Positions 55,901 through 64,000 of a DNA stretch of 64,000 nucleotides are shown here, piece by piece; the stretch's first letter is position 1; every line of letters begins with the position of its first letter. This stretch comes from Dermacentor variabilis (taxonomy: Eukaryota > Arthropoda > Arachnida > Ixodida > Ixodidae). The position numbers and the translations under genes are program-made. The notes under the pieces are model-generated. The model searched no databases. It had not been told where the DNA came from and saw only the letters and a program-made list of their open reading frames with translations. Where the stretch lies: NCBI RefSeq assembly GCF_050947875.1, contig NC_134569.1:21489631-21553630 (forward strand), written 5' to 3'.

Positions 55901-58900
55901 GAAGAATTCGTTTTTCTTGGCAACCACTGCACCAAATTTGACAAGGTTTGTTGCATTTAAAAGAAAAACTTGAAATCTAGTGACTGTTGGTTTCCAATTT
56001 TTGAATTAGATAGTGAATTTTTTACTAAAAGTATGCAAAAATCGCAAATTTTCAGAAAACAAAACTATCAAGGTTACATACACAGGGTGTCTACCAAGTT
56101 GACATTTCCAAATTCCCCGAGTTTTCCAGGTTTTCTCTGAGCACCTTTGAAAAATTCCCTGAATGAGCCAGAACTTTATTTTATGTCAAGGCAGGCTGAC
56201 ACCATGTTGCAGTGCTGTCACTCTCTAGAAGCATGTTTAAACAAAAAAAATGACTAAATCCAGTTTGAATGGTAAGGAATAATATCTATTTTATTTAAAA
56301 AGAAAACAAAGGGCATAGCGAAAAAAACGGCAAAACCCATTCCAAATTGTGTCGAACATTATCAAATATGAATGAAAAGGAGATGCATACAAAGGTAAAT
56401 ATTTTTGAATATGAGCTATTTCTATCAACTGATAGCAAGCTTATCGGTATGAGGCCTGAACTTTGTCACGACTAATATTTTTTCTCTGCAGCTGGAAATT
56501 CAACCTCAACGGTCCTGACATACTCTCAGCCCGTACACAACATCTGTGTTGGGTTTCACTGCTTTAAAGAGTTTATTTTGGTTTCAATGAGGGACACCTA
56601 CATCTCGATGTCAGCCAACACTTTGTTTTTCGAGCTCGAGCTCCTTCAAAGAGGCGGTGGCACGCTTCCTTTCCCGTTAATTCCTCAGTGTGTTGGTCCC
56701 TTCTATTCTCATCCTCCTTCTGCCACGCGTTCACCCCATGGATCATTTGAAGCATCATCTTGGTCAGTTGTACAGTCAACGTCCGATTTTTTGGACTCCC
56801 TAGGGGCCGCAAAAACATCCGAAAAATCGGGCAGTCCGAAAAAAATGAATGCATGTCCTTAACTGCCCTTAAGGGCTAAAATTGCCATAGGCACGTCCGA
56901 AAAAGCTCTTAAGCCCTGCCACTACACACATTAGGCATGTCGGGGCTCGTACTGTGACAGGAGATAGGGTGCACGCGTGTATAATTAGGGATACATACTG
57001 TGTCCCTTCACAATCGTCCCTTCCCACGCTTGTTATCCTTCACCGCGTAACAATGCTGTAGTCGTTAACTACTCTGGCAATACTTCCTGCCGATGACACG
57101 GCATATGTTGCAATTCCTCTGTTACTGGAGCCATCATTAAAACGACTTTCGTTCCCTTTCAATAAAGTTACAGCTAATTTTCCCTGATAAAAGCACGAAT
57201 TCCCTGAGTTTTCCCTGAGTTTTCCCTGAGTTTTCCCTGAGTTTTTCCAGACTATTCAAATTCCCCGAGAATTCCCGGTTTTCCCAGTTGGTAGACACCC
57301 TGCATACAACTCCATAACTCAGCAATGAAAAACGATATCCCAATTCTGTGAATTGCATCTTATAGTACATCTAAAGCAGACAAAATTGATATGTTACACA
57401 TGAATTTAAAAAAAATTGAATAATATGGAAATACAGCTTTTGCAGAACTCTTGTACACAACGTAAGAAATTCACGTGATATAAATTGACACATCGAATTT
57501 GTCCGCTTTGAATGATCTAATCTATGCCGTTTACAGAACCGCAATATCGATTGTTTATGCAGAGTTATTAATTTATAAATTCGTGTATCTATTTTTTTCA
57601 AATATTCAAATTTAAAAAAAATTTTTTCATAATATTTAGGCCCCAAACTGAAATTCCGCGTCCACCAGTCACTAGAATTTGACTTTCTCTCTCAAATACA
57701 GCAAATTTTATTAAAATCGGTCCAGGGGTTATGTCAGACAAGCATTTTTTGTGTTTTACATATGTTTGAATAGGCCACGTCGAAGCTGGGCCCAAGCTAA
57801 AGCTTCCTCTTAACCTACAGTTGTAAGCTCTACAAACAGTTTTTGCATGTTACAAAGTACAACATACAAAGTGCTATCACAGTGTAGCAGCACTGTGATA
57901 GAGGGTTACACAAAAGCAAAATTGAAAATGAAATCTTGCAATGATGCAATGCATGCTTACCTTTTGGCAAAAACTATGCTAAGGTCATCCAAAACGCCAT
58001 TTAGTGACTGCTGAAGCTCCTTGAGTATGTTACTAGCATCAGCTTCGAGCTGAAAAAACATAAAGAAAGCATTTTTTGTAAAAACTGAAAACATATTATA
58101 GTTTACAGTAAAACAAGACTAAAGCATACAACCATTTAATTCCAGATCTAACGTTTATGGAGTGCAGAAGAAACAATGAAGATTTCCAGGATACCTTGTG
58201 ATAGTTCTATCATGTTAACCTAAAGGAATATGAAAATTCAAATGTATGCCAGGGGTGAATTTGGTTCCATGACAGATCTTGACAGAAAGTTGTTGCGAGA
58301 CAGAGGTATAAAATGCTTCTACATTAATAGACCCTTACCAACTACTTTATAGTGTCATTTACAGGGAACACTTTTGTAAACACACACACATTTGAAAGCC
58401 ACAAGAATTCTTGCAACAAACAATGTTGCTGCCAAGCTCAGCATCTTGAGACTGGGTACAGCAGCACGTTTGTAATGGTGAAACGGCCATTTGATCTTTT
58501 GGTGCAGGACTAAGTGCAAGCAAGAATCTGATTTGGCACAGCGACAAGCACTTTCGGCGTAGTGCCCAACATCTATATACCTGATACTGTCTATATTTTA
58601 ACTGAAGTAGTCAATAAATATAGTGGATCAGGCTTCATGCACATCAATGAGGCATACGGGCTAAAAGTTACTACTAAACTAGTTTCATCATCTTTATAGA
58701 ATGGCTTTCCCTCTGCATAAATCATGGTATAAAGTTGCTTCTAATGTTTAGACTTACAACTGTCACTGCACGTTCAGTGCGTTTCATGCAAACAACCAAA
58801 AACATTTAATAACTTTAACATATGCCAAAGACAGTGAAAGCGAAAGCTTGCACTCTCAAGAGACATTCATTAAATTACTTGACATTCTTATTCGAATGCG

Positions 58901-61900
58901 TTGTTGCTTATTGTTTTCTCTCATCAAAGGTCATGGGTTTGAGCGCCTTAATTGATGCTACCATAATTAACTTTGCCTTAATTAACACGACACATAGTGG
59001 GTTCGAGTGCCCTAATTAACTCTACATTATTTAGTGTGCCTTAATTAACTTTTTCTTTTGGCATGATGAGCAGCATCGGAGCCAGCTGTGGAAGAAGACG
59101 ACGGCAAACACGTGAGCAGTGGCACGAGCGCATGCCTGTACTAGGCGAACTCACATGATTTTCTGTACCACACGCTGCATTTTCCAGACAATTGGGAGGG
59201 TATGAGCCACTTAAGGCTTTTGCCTTAAAGGCTGAGGAACTAGGGCATGTAAACAAGACCCTGCCTTGGGACTTGGGCTGCTAGACCAAATTGAGTGAAG
59301 ACATCCACAGGTTTCTTCTAGTGCACAATATCTCTGCTGCATAACTGTGCCACGAAGCCTATGAAAGCTGATTAAATTGCAACCACAAAATCTGCTCTTC
59401 TGATCATGCAGGGTCACGCGGAAGGTTCCTACTAATAATCAAACTATATGCCAGTGTTATTTTTGTCATTAAATTATGCCAGTGGTGTCAAGATATCTTT
59501 AAAGTGGCACTGCCAATAACTATGCTAAACAATGTGTGGCCAGAAATTATCGTAAGCTTGTTTTTATGCAACATTTTTCTTGAGCAAGCTCTATGCCACA
59601 TTTGTTTGAAGAATACTGAACAGCAGCACCAATGGTACAAAAAATAGATTACATAGTGGCAGTACATTGGGACATCTGCTGGAGAGAAATGCAACAACAG
59701 CGCAAGAACGTGCGGCAAACCGATGGCATTGGCTATATACCTTTTCGTCTAGCGAGGAGGAAAGGGCACATGGCAAGCCTTTCCTCCTTTCAGGCTTGTG
59801 TGAGCCAGTGCAGCGCTGCTTGAATTTGTTGCTTTTCGGGGCTACAGAATGATTTGGAGATGTTTCAACTCGTTCTCTGTGAAATTTATGTGATGTCAAT
59901 TCATACACGGTCATCCGGGAACCACTGTGTAACACCTTTCAGTGTAGCAGTAACTACAATAGGAGGAAATTTTCTGTTGAGTGTGCAAAGAAGTGATGTA
60001 CATCATCAGCTGAAGTGTGTACACATGTTGTGAACTATTCTGGCCATATCGGTTTTCAATTGACAAAGAGACTGGCATCTGCACATTGCCAGCGTGAAGT
60101 GGAAAATCATCTCACTATCTGATCACTTGGTGTGAGAACTAAAACATAAAAGTGCATGCTTGTGTATGGTCAACCTATTGCAATGCCGAAACATCTCAGC
60201 ACCAATTGTTATAAAATATTTGTGTCAGCCACTCGCATTATTCTCAAGCATTTCAAGTTTAGCAGAGTTGGAATGACTAGCCTCCTTCCTGTATGAGACC
60301 AATGGCATTACTCAACACAGTGATCACTGTGGTTGGTAAACCAGCATGGTACATATAAGCTTCGTGCTTCAGCATTGCCTTTTTGCCCTGTAAAACAGTC
60401 ATATTATTCCAAGGGGATCACATAAAAAGAATCCGGTGGCTGTTCGTGAGGACACAAATAGTAAGTAGTAATAGTAATAGTAATAAATAATAGTAGTAGT
60501 AATAAATAGTAACAGTAAATCTCCGTAAGACGAGTGAATGTGTTGTAGAGGATGGAACGAACAAGACCGAAAAAAAAAAAAAAAAAAACCCACAATGGTC
60601 CTCATCCTTTTCTCTCGCAAAAAAAAAAAAGTGCTCAGCTGTTATAAGACTTGGCATGGTCATGTTGCATGCTTGGACTATGCACCATATAGAACAAACA
60701 GACCTATAAGCCAGCATCTAACACTGCTTTGGACATTCGTGCAGTTCGAAGTTCACTCGACCACTTAACAATGTCATTCACACTGTAAAGTTTGCTGTTA
60801 TTACAAACCAAAACTATTTTATTCGTAGGTGGAAACTTTCTCCAACAAATAACGTAGTCACGCAATGTATCTACAGTTAACAATTTGAATGGCTGCCAAA
60901 TTAAACAGCACAACTTATTTCATAGCAGAACAGTAGCCGTGCTGTTGGGATTGTCATATGTTTTGAAACTACTCATTGCTGTTAAACCACAGCTTAGAAA
61001 TACAATGAGAATGCTGTAGTAAGGTCACATTATTTAAAATGAATTTTCAGGAATACAAAACTAATCTCAGAGGCTGATTGTAGGCTCAAACATATGCACA
61101 CACATCGCGCTGGGTGCTCCGTCCACCTCAACACCGCAAAAACTCTGGCCATGCTCAATTAGATCGCTTCAGTACGTCTCACAGAACTGTTTTCCACATA
61201 GACGACACCATGTCATACTAAATAGACAGCGTGAGGTGAGAACAACCCCCAGAAACTGCCGCCAAGCATTTACATGGCATACAACATGGAGCACTCACTC
61301 AAGCCAGCATGCGGACTGCCTATAGATGGCTCCACTGTGTGCGCAATATGGTGGTGCCCATGAAAAAAACGGTCTATATCCGTGGATATGGCTGCTCTAT
61401 TGTCTTCTGGAATGATGGTGGTGGTGGTGGTGGTGGTGGTGGTGTGCTTTATGTTTTGTTTTTAGTACCAAGGCAGCACTAATGGAAGGAGGCGTTCATT
61501 CTTATGCTTCATTTGGCACAGGCTCAGTGCAATTTTCTGTTAAAATGCCGTTATGGAGCTGGATGGTTCTAAGATGCACTCTTGGAGCCATTTGGTAGTA
61601 TTGGCGCCGCTGTTCCACCATTAAAGTTTGTTGTTGTATTCTCTCTGCAGCATTCCCTTGTCCAATGCAGTTGCCAATAAAGGCAATATGATAGATGTAA
61701 GCATATATGAACACGTCTGCCAGCACATGATGTCCTTTTTTTATCACATGCCACAGCTCTCTCTGCTTCCAACTGTGTCAAGTTTCCCCAATCGATCTCG
61801 TATGTCCTTGCTTCCCACAAACACTTCTCAAGCTAGATGCATGCTGCCTTAAAGGAATCTAAAAACATAAGCTAATTACAAAGACATAACTTTCTGATCA

Positions 61901-62736
61901 AAGGTGAAAGTAGCCACACTAAATGTCAGCTAGTTGGACTGCTTCCTTCACAAAGAAAGCAGATTGCATTAGCGTCTGCAAGTTACAGACAGCAGAACTT
62001 GCACCAGCCCTGCAGAACTTTACAACTGTTTATTTGTCATGTTTATTTATTTATTGTTTCATACAAGAAGCAAACCACTATAGAAGTTAGGACTTCACAC
62101 TTAGATTTATTCAGTCCCTGTGATGCAGTGGTTGAATATTCTGTGCAAGGAGTCTCAAGTGGTGAAGTGGAATGTTCCTGATTGCAGAGAAAGAGCAGAC
62201 TCTCATTCTTTGTGGGTAACCCGCAATGCATAGCATCACAATATGCATCATTATTAATGTGTGCTATTCACACTGCACTTGTTCAACTCAATGTAATGAA
62301 ACCTGTCTTGGTGCTTTCAATAAAACAAAAGATCAGAGAGCAGAACACACTTCCCAGGGATGAAATAAAAAAGCTTTATAAGTGTCATAAGACACAGTCT
62401 AAACTGGCTTATGTCAAATAGTAAACAGTCCCAGAAAAAAAAAAAAAAAAGAAGGGTGTTGCTTTAACACTCAAATGTGGTAGTATGCACCATGGTCTAT
62501 ACAACCGGCAGTTTTTTATTCCTGGAATAGACGATATAACCCCAAAAATGCCAGAAAGCATTTTTGTGGTTATCTATCTTTTATCTATCTTCTTTGGTCA
62601 GTGACTGCTCATTAAATGAAGAACAATAATCACAGAAAGGTATAATGGCAGCACTTACTTTTTCTCCTCCCATGGATTCGAAAAGCTTTTCAAGTTGTAC
62701 CCTCAGCTGCTGAATATTGTTCATCAAAATGCAAGC
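28669..62736 (-). CDS. unc-13: Unc-13/Munc13 homolog, C-terminal 438 codons over nine exons (5' part outside window)
   Basis: Unc-13 proteins prime synaptic vesicles by opening syntaxin and promoting SNARE assembly at the presynaptic membrane. The minus-strand exons join as 62736-62659, 58049-57961, 51498-51282, 50552-50484, 47749-47651, 37184-36971, 34782-34684, 30573-30414 and 28960-28669. All junctions are AG/GT with matching phases, giving 1,317 bp including the stop. The product covers the end of the MUN domain ([19 protein letters not shown], then [20 protein letters not shown]), the MHD2-type block ([20 protein letters not shown]) and the C2C domain ([20 protein letters not shown]), ending with [20 protein letters not shown]. 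Similarity to Munc13 is near identity in places. The C1, C2A and C2B domains and MHD1 start must lie beyond 64 kb. Confidence 0.95.
29568..29860. repeat. Fold-back (long inverted-repeat) element in an unc-13 intron
   Basis: The left arm starts GAGAAGCCAACAAACAGAG and the right arm ends TTTGTTGGCTTCT. The arms also share ACCAAGGAAAACATAGGG, and further in CAACTTGCCGCAGGTGGGGA, so the palindrome covers nearly the whole 290 bp with indels in the arms. Probably non-autonomous. Confidence 0.88.
30414..30573 (-). CDS. unc-13: unc-13 exon (C2C domain)
   Basis: 160 bp, acceptor CCCAG and donor GTGAGT. It completes Val, then [39 protein letters not shown] and [13 protein letters not shown]. The codon TT|C (Phe) is shared with the last exon. 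Confidence 0.94.
30574..32332. other. Intron sequence, nothing recognised
   Basis: Unc-13 intron. Short open frames only, with no domain content. Confidence 0.5.
32333..32870. repeat. 66-bp minisatellite, about 8 units
   Basis: Units are marked by GGCATCCTTTGTTCTGGGGA at 32365, 32431, 32497, 32562, 32628, 32694, 32760 and 32825 (the last diverges after GGCATCC). Spacing is 66 bp with two 65-bp steps. Because 66 is 22 codons, long frames stay open on both strands. I do not regard them as genes. Confidence 0.95.
33029..34073. mobile_element. 1,045-bp inverted-repeat DNA element with TA duplication (pogo/Tigger-like ends)
   Basis: The left end CAGTTAAACCTCGATATAA and the right end TTATATCGAGGTTTAACTG are exact reverse complements, flanked by TA at 33027-33028 and 34074-34075. 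Subterminal AACGAA/TTCGTT blocks repeat. No transposase ORF is present, so it is non-autonomous. TA target and end sequence suggest the Tc1/mariner-pogo group. Related pieces lie at about 40027-40072 and 46366-46388. Confidence 0.85.
34076..34683. other. Intron sequence, nothing recognised
   Basis: Intron between the element at 33029-34073 and the unc-13 exon at 34684. No supported feature. Confidence 0.5.
34684..34782 (-). CDS. unc-13: unc-13 exon (start of C2C domain)
   Basis: 99 bp, acceptor CTCTAG and donor GTATTA. It completes Asp, then [19 protein letters not shown] and [13 protein letters not shown]. This contains the first beta strands of C2C. Confidence 0.93.
35528..36063. mobile_element. 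536-bp inverted-repeat element (MITE)
   Basis: The left end reads AGACAGTTTTAGTTTAGCG and the right end CGCTAAACTAAAACTGTCT, with at least 22 bp of exact complementarity. AAT occurs immediately outside both ends and may be a 3-bp target duplication. There is no transposase. It lies in an unc-13 intron, and the family was not identified. Confidence 0.85.
36064..36970. other. Intron sequence, nothing recognised
   Basis: No ORF or repeat that I can support. Confidence 0.5.
36971..37184 (-). CDS. unc-13: unc-13 exon (MHD2-type block)
   Basis: 214 bp, acceptor ATGCAG and donor GTCAGT. It reads [36 protein letters not shown] and [18 protein letters not shown], and ends TQTKQ with one base carried over. 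It is among the most conserved parts of the family. Confidence 0.95.
37777..38370 (+). pseudogene. Decayed LINE RNase H fragment
   Basis: The plus frame reads [18 protein letters not shown], the usual start of a LINE RNase H with its first Asp. About 400 bp on, after frame changes, it reads [17 protein letters not shown], which fits the final RNase H motif (G...GNE.AD.LA). Stops lie between them. RT was not found, so this is a short 5'-truncated copy. It is in the large unc-13 intron. Confidence 0.5.
38731..39830. mobile_element. Pogo-like repeat sequence, incomplete
   Basis: It starts ACAGTCGAATCTTGATACTTC and ends among GTTCGAATTAAGC and TTCGAATTAACGAAATTC motifs typical of such elements. 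The interior (GGGCTCGTACTGTGAYAGG-like, CGCACGCGTGTATAAT) is shared with 56940-57060. I could not pair the termini, so the extent is approximate. Confidence 0.45.
39980..40072. repeat. Part of a TA-type inverted-repeat element, cut by a Gypsy fragment
   Basis: AAATTTCGTTATATTGAAAT followed by GTATACAAGCACACTTCATT matches the reverse complement of 33057-33105 in the element at 33029-34073. Matching terminal sequence reappears only at 46366-46388, so several kb of retroelements may sit inside this copy. Confidence 0.6.
40073..41071 (+). pseudogene. Ty3/gypsy pol fragment: RNase H and integrase start
   Basis: Broken frames read [17 protein letters not shown] and [18 protein letters not shown] (RNase H). 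They continue with the integrase finger ([12 protein letters not shown], then [13 protein letters not shown]) and the start of the integrase core ([12 protein letters not shown]). Order is RNase H then integrase, the ordinary Ty3/gypsy order and unlike the Gmr1-type element at 12.7 kb. RT is absent. The fragment is split at 41071 by an RTE LINE and resumes at 42645. Several stops and frameshifts are present. Confidence 0.85.
41072..42613 (+). CDS. RTE-type reverse transcriptase, open but 5'-truncated
   Basis: About 513 codons of LINE sequence are open to the stop at 42613. RT blocks are [47 protein letters not shown] (motif A), [15 protein letters not shown] (motif B) and [12 protein letters not shown] (motif C). 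The C-terminal region is [18 protein letters not shown] and ends GEAFALQWA. The endonuclease is lacking, so the copy is not autonomous. The frame also runs upstream into the Gypsy integrase from 40892, making a chance 573-codon fusion. Confidence 0.85.
   Translation, partial: SGTHDDNGRKNSLEEFEIPKVTLEEVKKALGDMQRGKAAGEDQVTTDLLKDGVQIVLEKLATLYTQCLMTLSVPESWKNANIILIHKKGDAKDLKNYRPISLLSVAYKLFTKLIANRIRNTLDFCQAKDQAGFRKGYSTIDHIHTINQVIEKCAEYNQPLYIAFIDYEKAFDSVETSAVMEALRNRGVDEPYVKILKDIYSGSTATVVLHKASNKIPIKKGVRQGDTVSPMLFTACLQEVFRDLDWEELGIKVNGEYLSNLRFADDIALLSNSEDQLQCMLTDLERQSKRVGLKINLQKTKVMVNSLGREQQFTIGSEALEVVREYIYLGQVVTADPDHETEIMRRIRMGRGAFGRHSQIMYSRLPLSLKRKVYNSCVLPVHTYGAETWRLTKRVLLKLRTTQRAMERRMIGVTLRDKKRADWVREQTRVNDSLVEIKKKKWTWAGHVMRREDNRWSLRVTDWIPREGKRRRGRQKVRWADEIKKFAGMTWPQLVHDRGCWRSMGEAFALQWA
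41072..42635 (+). mobile_element. 5'-truncated RTE-type LINE inside the Gypsy fragment
   Basis: It is flanked by the 9-bp duplication GTCGCGACC (41063-41071 and 42636-42644) and ends in GATGATGATGATGAT, a simple 3' tail of the RTE type. The endonuclease part is missing. The host Gypsy integrase sequence is continuous across the duplication. Confidence 0.93.
42645..43410 (+). pseudogene. Ty3/gypsy integrase core and GPY module (second half of split fragment)
   Basis: Frames read [19 protein letters not shown] (catalytic Glu block), [38 protein letters not shown] and [11 protein letters not shown]. This is the C-terminal half of the integrase begun at about 40780. Stops interrupt it at about 43015 and 43170. 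No LTR was located next to it. Confidence 0.8.
43689..46368 (-). mobile_element. Nearly full-length, decayed RTE-type LINE
   Basis: The minus-strand copy starts with a CATCATCATC-type 3' tail at 43689 on the plus strand. From 46390 downward it shows endonuclease ([19 protein letters not shown]), then a linker, RT ([40 protein letters not shown]) and the C-terminus ([17 protein letters not shown]). Frames break near 43930, 44268, 45060, 45515 and 46196. Motif C is FADY instead of FADD. It is very similar to the copy at 41072-42635. The first part of the endonuclease is missing. Confidence 0.88.
46366..46388. repeat. Terminal piece of a TA-type inverted-repeat element
   Basis: CGTTATATTGAGGTTTAACT matches the right end of the element at 33029-34073. 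Together with 39980-40072 and possibly 43655-43688 it suggests that one element was opened by retroelement insertions. Confidence 0.5.
46390..47650. other. Intron sequence, nothing recognised
   Basis: Unc-13 intron with short open frames only and a short poly-C run near 47010. Confidence 0.5.
47651..47749 (-). CDS. unc-13: unc-13 exon (linker before MHD2)
   Basis: 33 codons, phase 0 at both ends: acceptor TCGCAG and donor GTGAGC. It reads [18 protein letters not shown] and then [15 protein letters not shown]. This linker is unlike the sequence I recall for vertebrate Munc13-1 at the same place and appears to be an arthropod-type version. Confidence 0.9.
47750..50483. other. Intron sequence, nothing recognised
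   Basis: AT-rich unc-13 intron. A splice-like segment at about 48481-48545 (AG ... GTGAGT on the minus strand) encodes nothing like Unc-13. Phases of the neighbouring exons fit without it. Confidence 0.5.
50484..50552 (-). CDS. unc-13: unc-13 exon (MUN domain), 23 codons
   Basis: Acceptor ATTTAG and donor GTAAGA, phase 0 at both ends. It reads [19 protein letters not shown] and then GEKN. The longest ORF over this spot is in a different frame and is not the product. The true frame follows from the Munc13 ELWK...VLPP block and from phase. Confidence 0.92.
50553..51281. other. Intron sequence, nothing recognised
   Basis: Short unc-13 intron with no repeats that I can identify. Confidence 0.5.
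51282..51498 (-). CDS. unc-13: unc-13 exon (MUN domain)
   Basis: 217 bp, acceptor CTGCAG and donor GTGAGT. It begins by completing Ser, then [19 protein letters not shown], and ends [15 protein letters not shown]. This corresponds to the Munc13 stretch before ELWK. Confidence 0.93.
51499..52820. other. Intron sequence, nothing recognised
   Basis: AT-rich sequence. No ORF with domain content. Confidence 0.5.
52829..54971 (-). mobile_element. 5'-truncated RTE-type LINE, second subfamily
   Basis: It is flanked by the 8-bp duplication CTTCTTAA (52821-52828 and 54972-54979). Read on the minus strand it holds a pre-RT region (54935-54495), RT (54105-53503) and a broken C-terminus (about 53350-52850). 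RT reads [45 protein letters not shown] and [12 protein letters not shown]. Motif C has Gly in place of the second catalytic Asp and there are several stops, so the copy is dead. It is clearly diverged from the RTE copies at 41-46 kb. Confidence 0.9.
55018..55890 (+). repeat. Solo LTR of a Ty3/gypsy-type element
   Basis: It starts TGTTAGGATCGG and ends AATCCTACA, flanked by ACAT on both sides (55014-55017, 55891-55894). Promoter-like TTATAA is near 55560 and AATAAA near 55723, which sets the direction as plus. Internal to its right end are two primer-binding-site-like motifs (see findings), so the LTR boundary could instead be at about 55794 or 55852 with some leader retained. Confidence 0.65.
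55440..55468 (+). repeat. (GT)n tract in the solo LTR
   Basis: A short run of GT with one GC interruption. Confidence 0.9.
56083..57302. mobile_element. 1,220-bp inverted-repeat element with CAGGGTGTCTACCAA ends
   Basis: The left end CAGGGTGTCTACCAAGTTG and the right end CAGTTGGTAGACACCCTG pair over about 16 bp, with further loose symmetry inwards (TTCCCCGAGTTTTCC against its complement). The 6-bp sequence CATACA flanks both sides. It is nested in the TTAA element. The interior at about 56775-56870 has a pogo-like end (CAGTCAACGTCCGATTTTTT), so a further insertion is likely. No transposase. Confidence 0.75.
57190..57250 (+). repeat. Short tandem repeat, TTCCCTGAGTTTT units
   Basis: About four 13-bp units near the right end of the element at 56083-57302. 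Confidence 0.85.
57961..58049 (-). CDS. unc-13: unc-13 exon (MUN domain)
   Basis: 89 bp, acceptor TTTTTTCAG and donor GTAAGC. It reads [19 protein letters not shown] and then [10 protein letters not shown], with two bases carried over. The split Ser codon (AG plus C) is completed by the next exon. Confidence 0.93.
58050..62658. other. Unc-13 intron with microsatellites only
   Basis: It contains an AAT/AGT-type repeat at about 60455-60520, an A18-type run near 60570, a GGT run at about 61410-61443 and an A run near 62436. I see no transposon ends and no coding exon. Confidence 0.55.
62659..62736 (-). CDS. unc-13: unc-13 exon (MUN domain), first exon in window
   Basis: 26 codons, phase 0 at both ends: acceptor TTTCAG and donor GTAAGT. 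It reads [19 protein letters not shown] and then ESMGGEK, matching the MUN segment of Munc13. Confidence 0.93.
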
Positions 62737-64000
62737 CTGAAATTCAATGACAGAGCATATGTAAGTATGGGTACAAAATAAATCAGGTTTTCTATATGTT
62801 GCATGGTTACTCCCGAATTGAACAAACATGTATGGTGTCAGATTTTTAAATGCAAGGCAATTACAAATAAGAGAGGAAGTGTCACACTGCTGCAAACGAT
62901 ACTGGCATAGCAGTTTGAAAAGGTAGCACTAGTGAGTCCTTTGGCAAGAAAATACAATCAAATTGGCTGAACCGGATTTTCTTTCATGTTACAATGCAAT
63001 TTATTTGACTTTTAGTGCCTGACTACTATTTACCAATTACAATCAAGACACAAAGCGTCAGCAAAAGGTAGTTATATTTACAGTGCTGGCACCAATTCTG
63101 TCATATGTTTGTAATCTTCTCACTTGCACAAGCTATGTTCTCGGCGAAAGTGAGTCTTCGCGCATTCTGAGACATTAGCGTACCCCTTTAGCTTGACTTA
63201 TTATTTGCTTTTGCTTTTATGTCCCTTTATGTATTCTAATGGAGTGGGTAGTGGGGCTGCATTGTGCACTAGATGTACAAATTTACGCTTAAGGTTAAAG
63301 CTTCACACTAAATCATTATTATGATAATGACTAGAAAAAGAAAGCAGACCACATAGCAGGAGAAAAAGAAAGATACCATGAAGAAAGGTTGAACTAAGCC
63401 TAGAATACAACACATGTTAATGAGAGTGGACACACAGCCCAGCAAAGATGAAAACCAACAAAAACTACCAAAAAGGAAAGAAAGCAAACGGAGAGCCTAC
63501 ACACTTCACAGTAAGATGTAACTACATTTGATGGTGACTGATAAGGCTTAATATAGCACAAATTAAGACACCTAAGGCCATAAGAACACTCAGACATTTA
63601 GAGTGCTTTGATTGCATTCTGCTAAGTCAATGCAATTACTTTGCTCAACATTAGCACAACAACAATGATGGCAATTAAAGGTCTGAGTAATGTGCCTCCA
63701 GGGCCCAATTAAAGCCTATTTTAGACAACTAGATTCTAGTTTGCATGTAACAGTCACAGGGAGCTGTAGAACAATGCCTTAAACTGCACTGCACACTGCT
63801 TGCTCACAAACATTTTGAAAATTTCATGCAGTGTAAAAAAATATATATAAATGGTATGAGATATTTGTTGAATAGAAAACTGTAATAAATGCACATGTAT
63901 TAGAAATAGTATCTGTATTTGCTATTCCTGGTTAAGAGTACCAGCAGAACTCGATTGATTCAGAACCATATACTTTGTTTTAATATGTCAAGTCACAATT
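62737..64000. other. Unc-13 intron (upstream), nothing recognised
   Basis: It lies upstream of the first visible exon. No segment resembles the preceding MUN sequence, so the next exon should be beyond the window. Confidence 0.5.

Larger units (their letters stand above)
54980..57809. mobile_element. TTAA-flanked inverted-repeat DNA element hosting two nested insertions
   Basis: The ends GAGGAAGCTTTAGCTTGGG (left) and CCCAAGCTAAAGCTTCCTC (right) are exact reverse complements and sit next to TTAA on both sides (54976-54979, 57810-57813). A TTAA target is typical of piggyBac-type elements, but the ends are not ones I can assign. Without the LTR (55018-55890) and the inner element (56083-57302) only about 740 bp remain. 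No transposase is visible. Confidence 0.75.

Overview
The window looks like arthropod nuclear DNA, most likely from a tick. It has one conserved, intron-split animal gene. The rest is low-gene-density sequence loaded with LINEs, LTR retroelements, inverted-repeat DNA elements and microsatellites. The tick assignment is my inference from the type of LINEs, the SWIM zinc-finger family and the closeness of the gene to arthropod Unc-13. It was not tested by any search.

The right half (about 28.7-62.7 kb, minus strand) carries the 3' part of an unc-13 (Munc13) gene, the presynaptic vesicle-priming factor. I could trace nine consecutive exons with GT/AG junctions and compatible phases: 78, 89, 217, 69, 99, 214, 99, 160 and 292 bp. 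Together they form an unbroken 438-codon C-terminus covering the end of the MUN domain and the complete C2C domain. The upstream exons lie beyond the right edge. Its introns are swollen by nested repeats: a fold-back element, a 66-bp minisatellite, a 1,045-bp TA-flanked inverted-repeat element, a 536-bp inverted-repeat element, a nest of a Gypsy fragment with two RTE-type LINEs (38.7-46.4 kb), and a second nest (52.8-57.8 kb).

The left part (1-12 kb) is a stack of LINEs: an I-type 3' end (minus strand), a 5'-truncated I-type copy with a target-site duplication and a triplicated 5' junction, an old decayed I-type copy carrying an RTE scrap and an (AT)58 tract, and an apparently intact two-ORF LINE on the minus strand. 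The first ORF of that LINE encodes a zinc-finger, coiled-coil and SGNH-esterase protein. The second encodes an endonuclease and reverse transcriptase.

At 12,730-19,808 lies a complete LTR retrotransposon (minus strand, LTRs of 944 and 850 bp, 4-bp duplication GCGG) inserted into a decayed SWIM zinc-finger gene. Its single 1,480-codon ORF is Gag-protease-integrase-reverse transcriptase-RNase H. Integrase therefore precedes RT, as in Ty1/copia, although the protein sequences are Ty3/gypsy-like. This is the Gmr1-type arrangement and is the most noteworthy item in the window.

From 20 to 28.6 kb I see no convincing gene. It holds a 24-bp-stem hairpin, a second SWIM-family scrap, a 268-bp-spaced direct repeat and what may be the unc-13 3' UTR.
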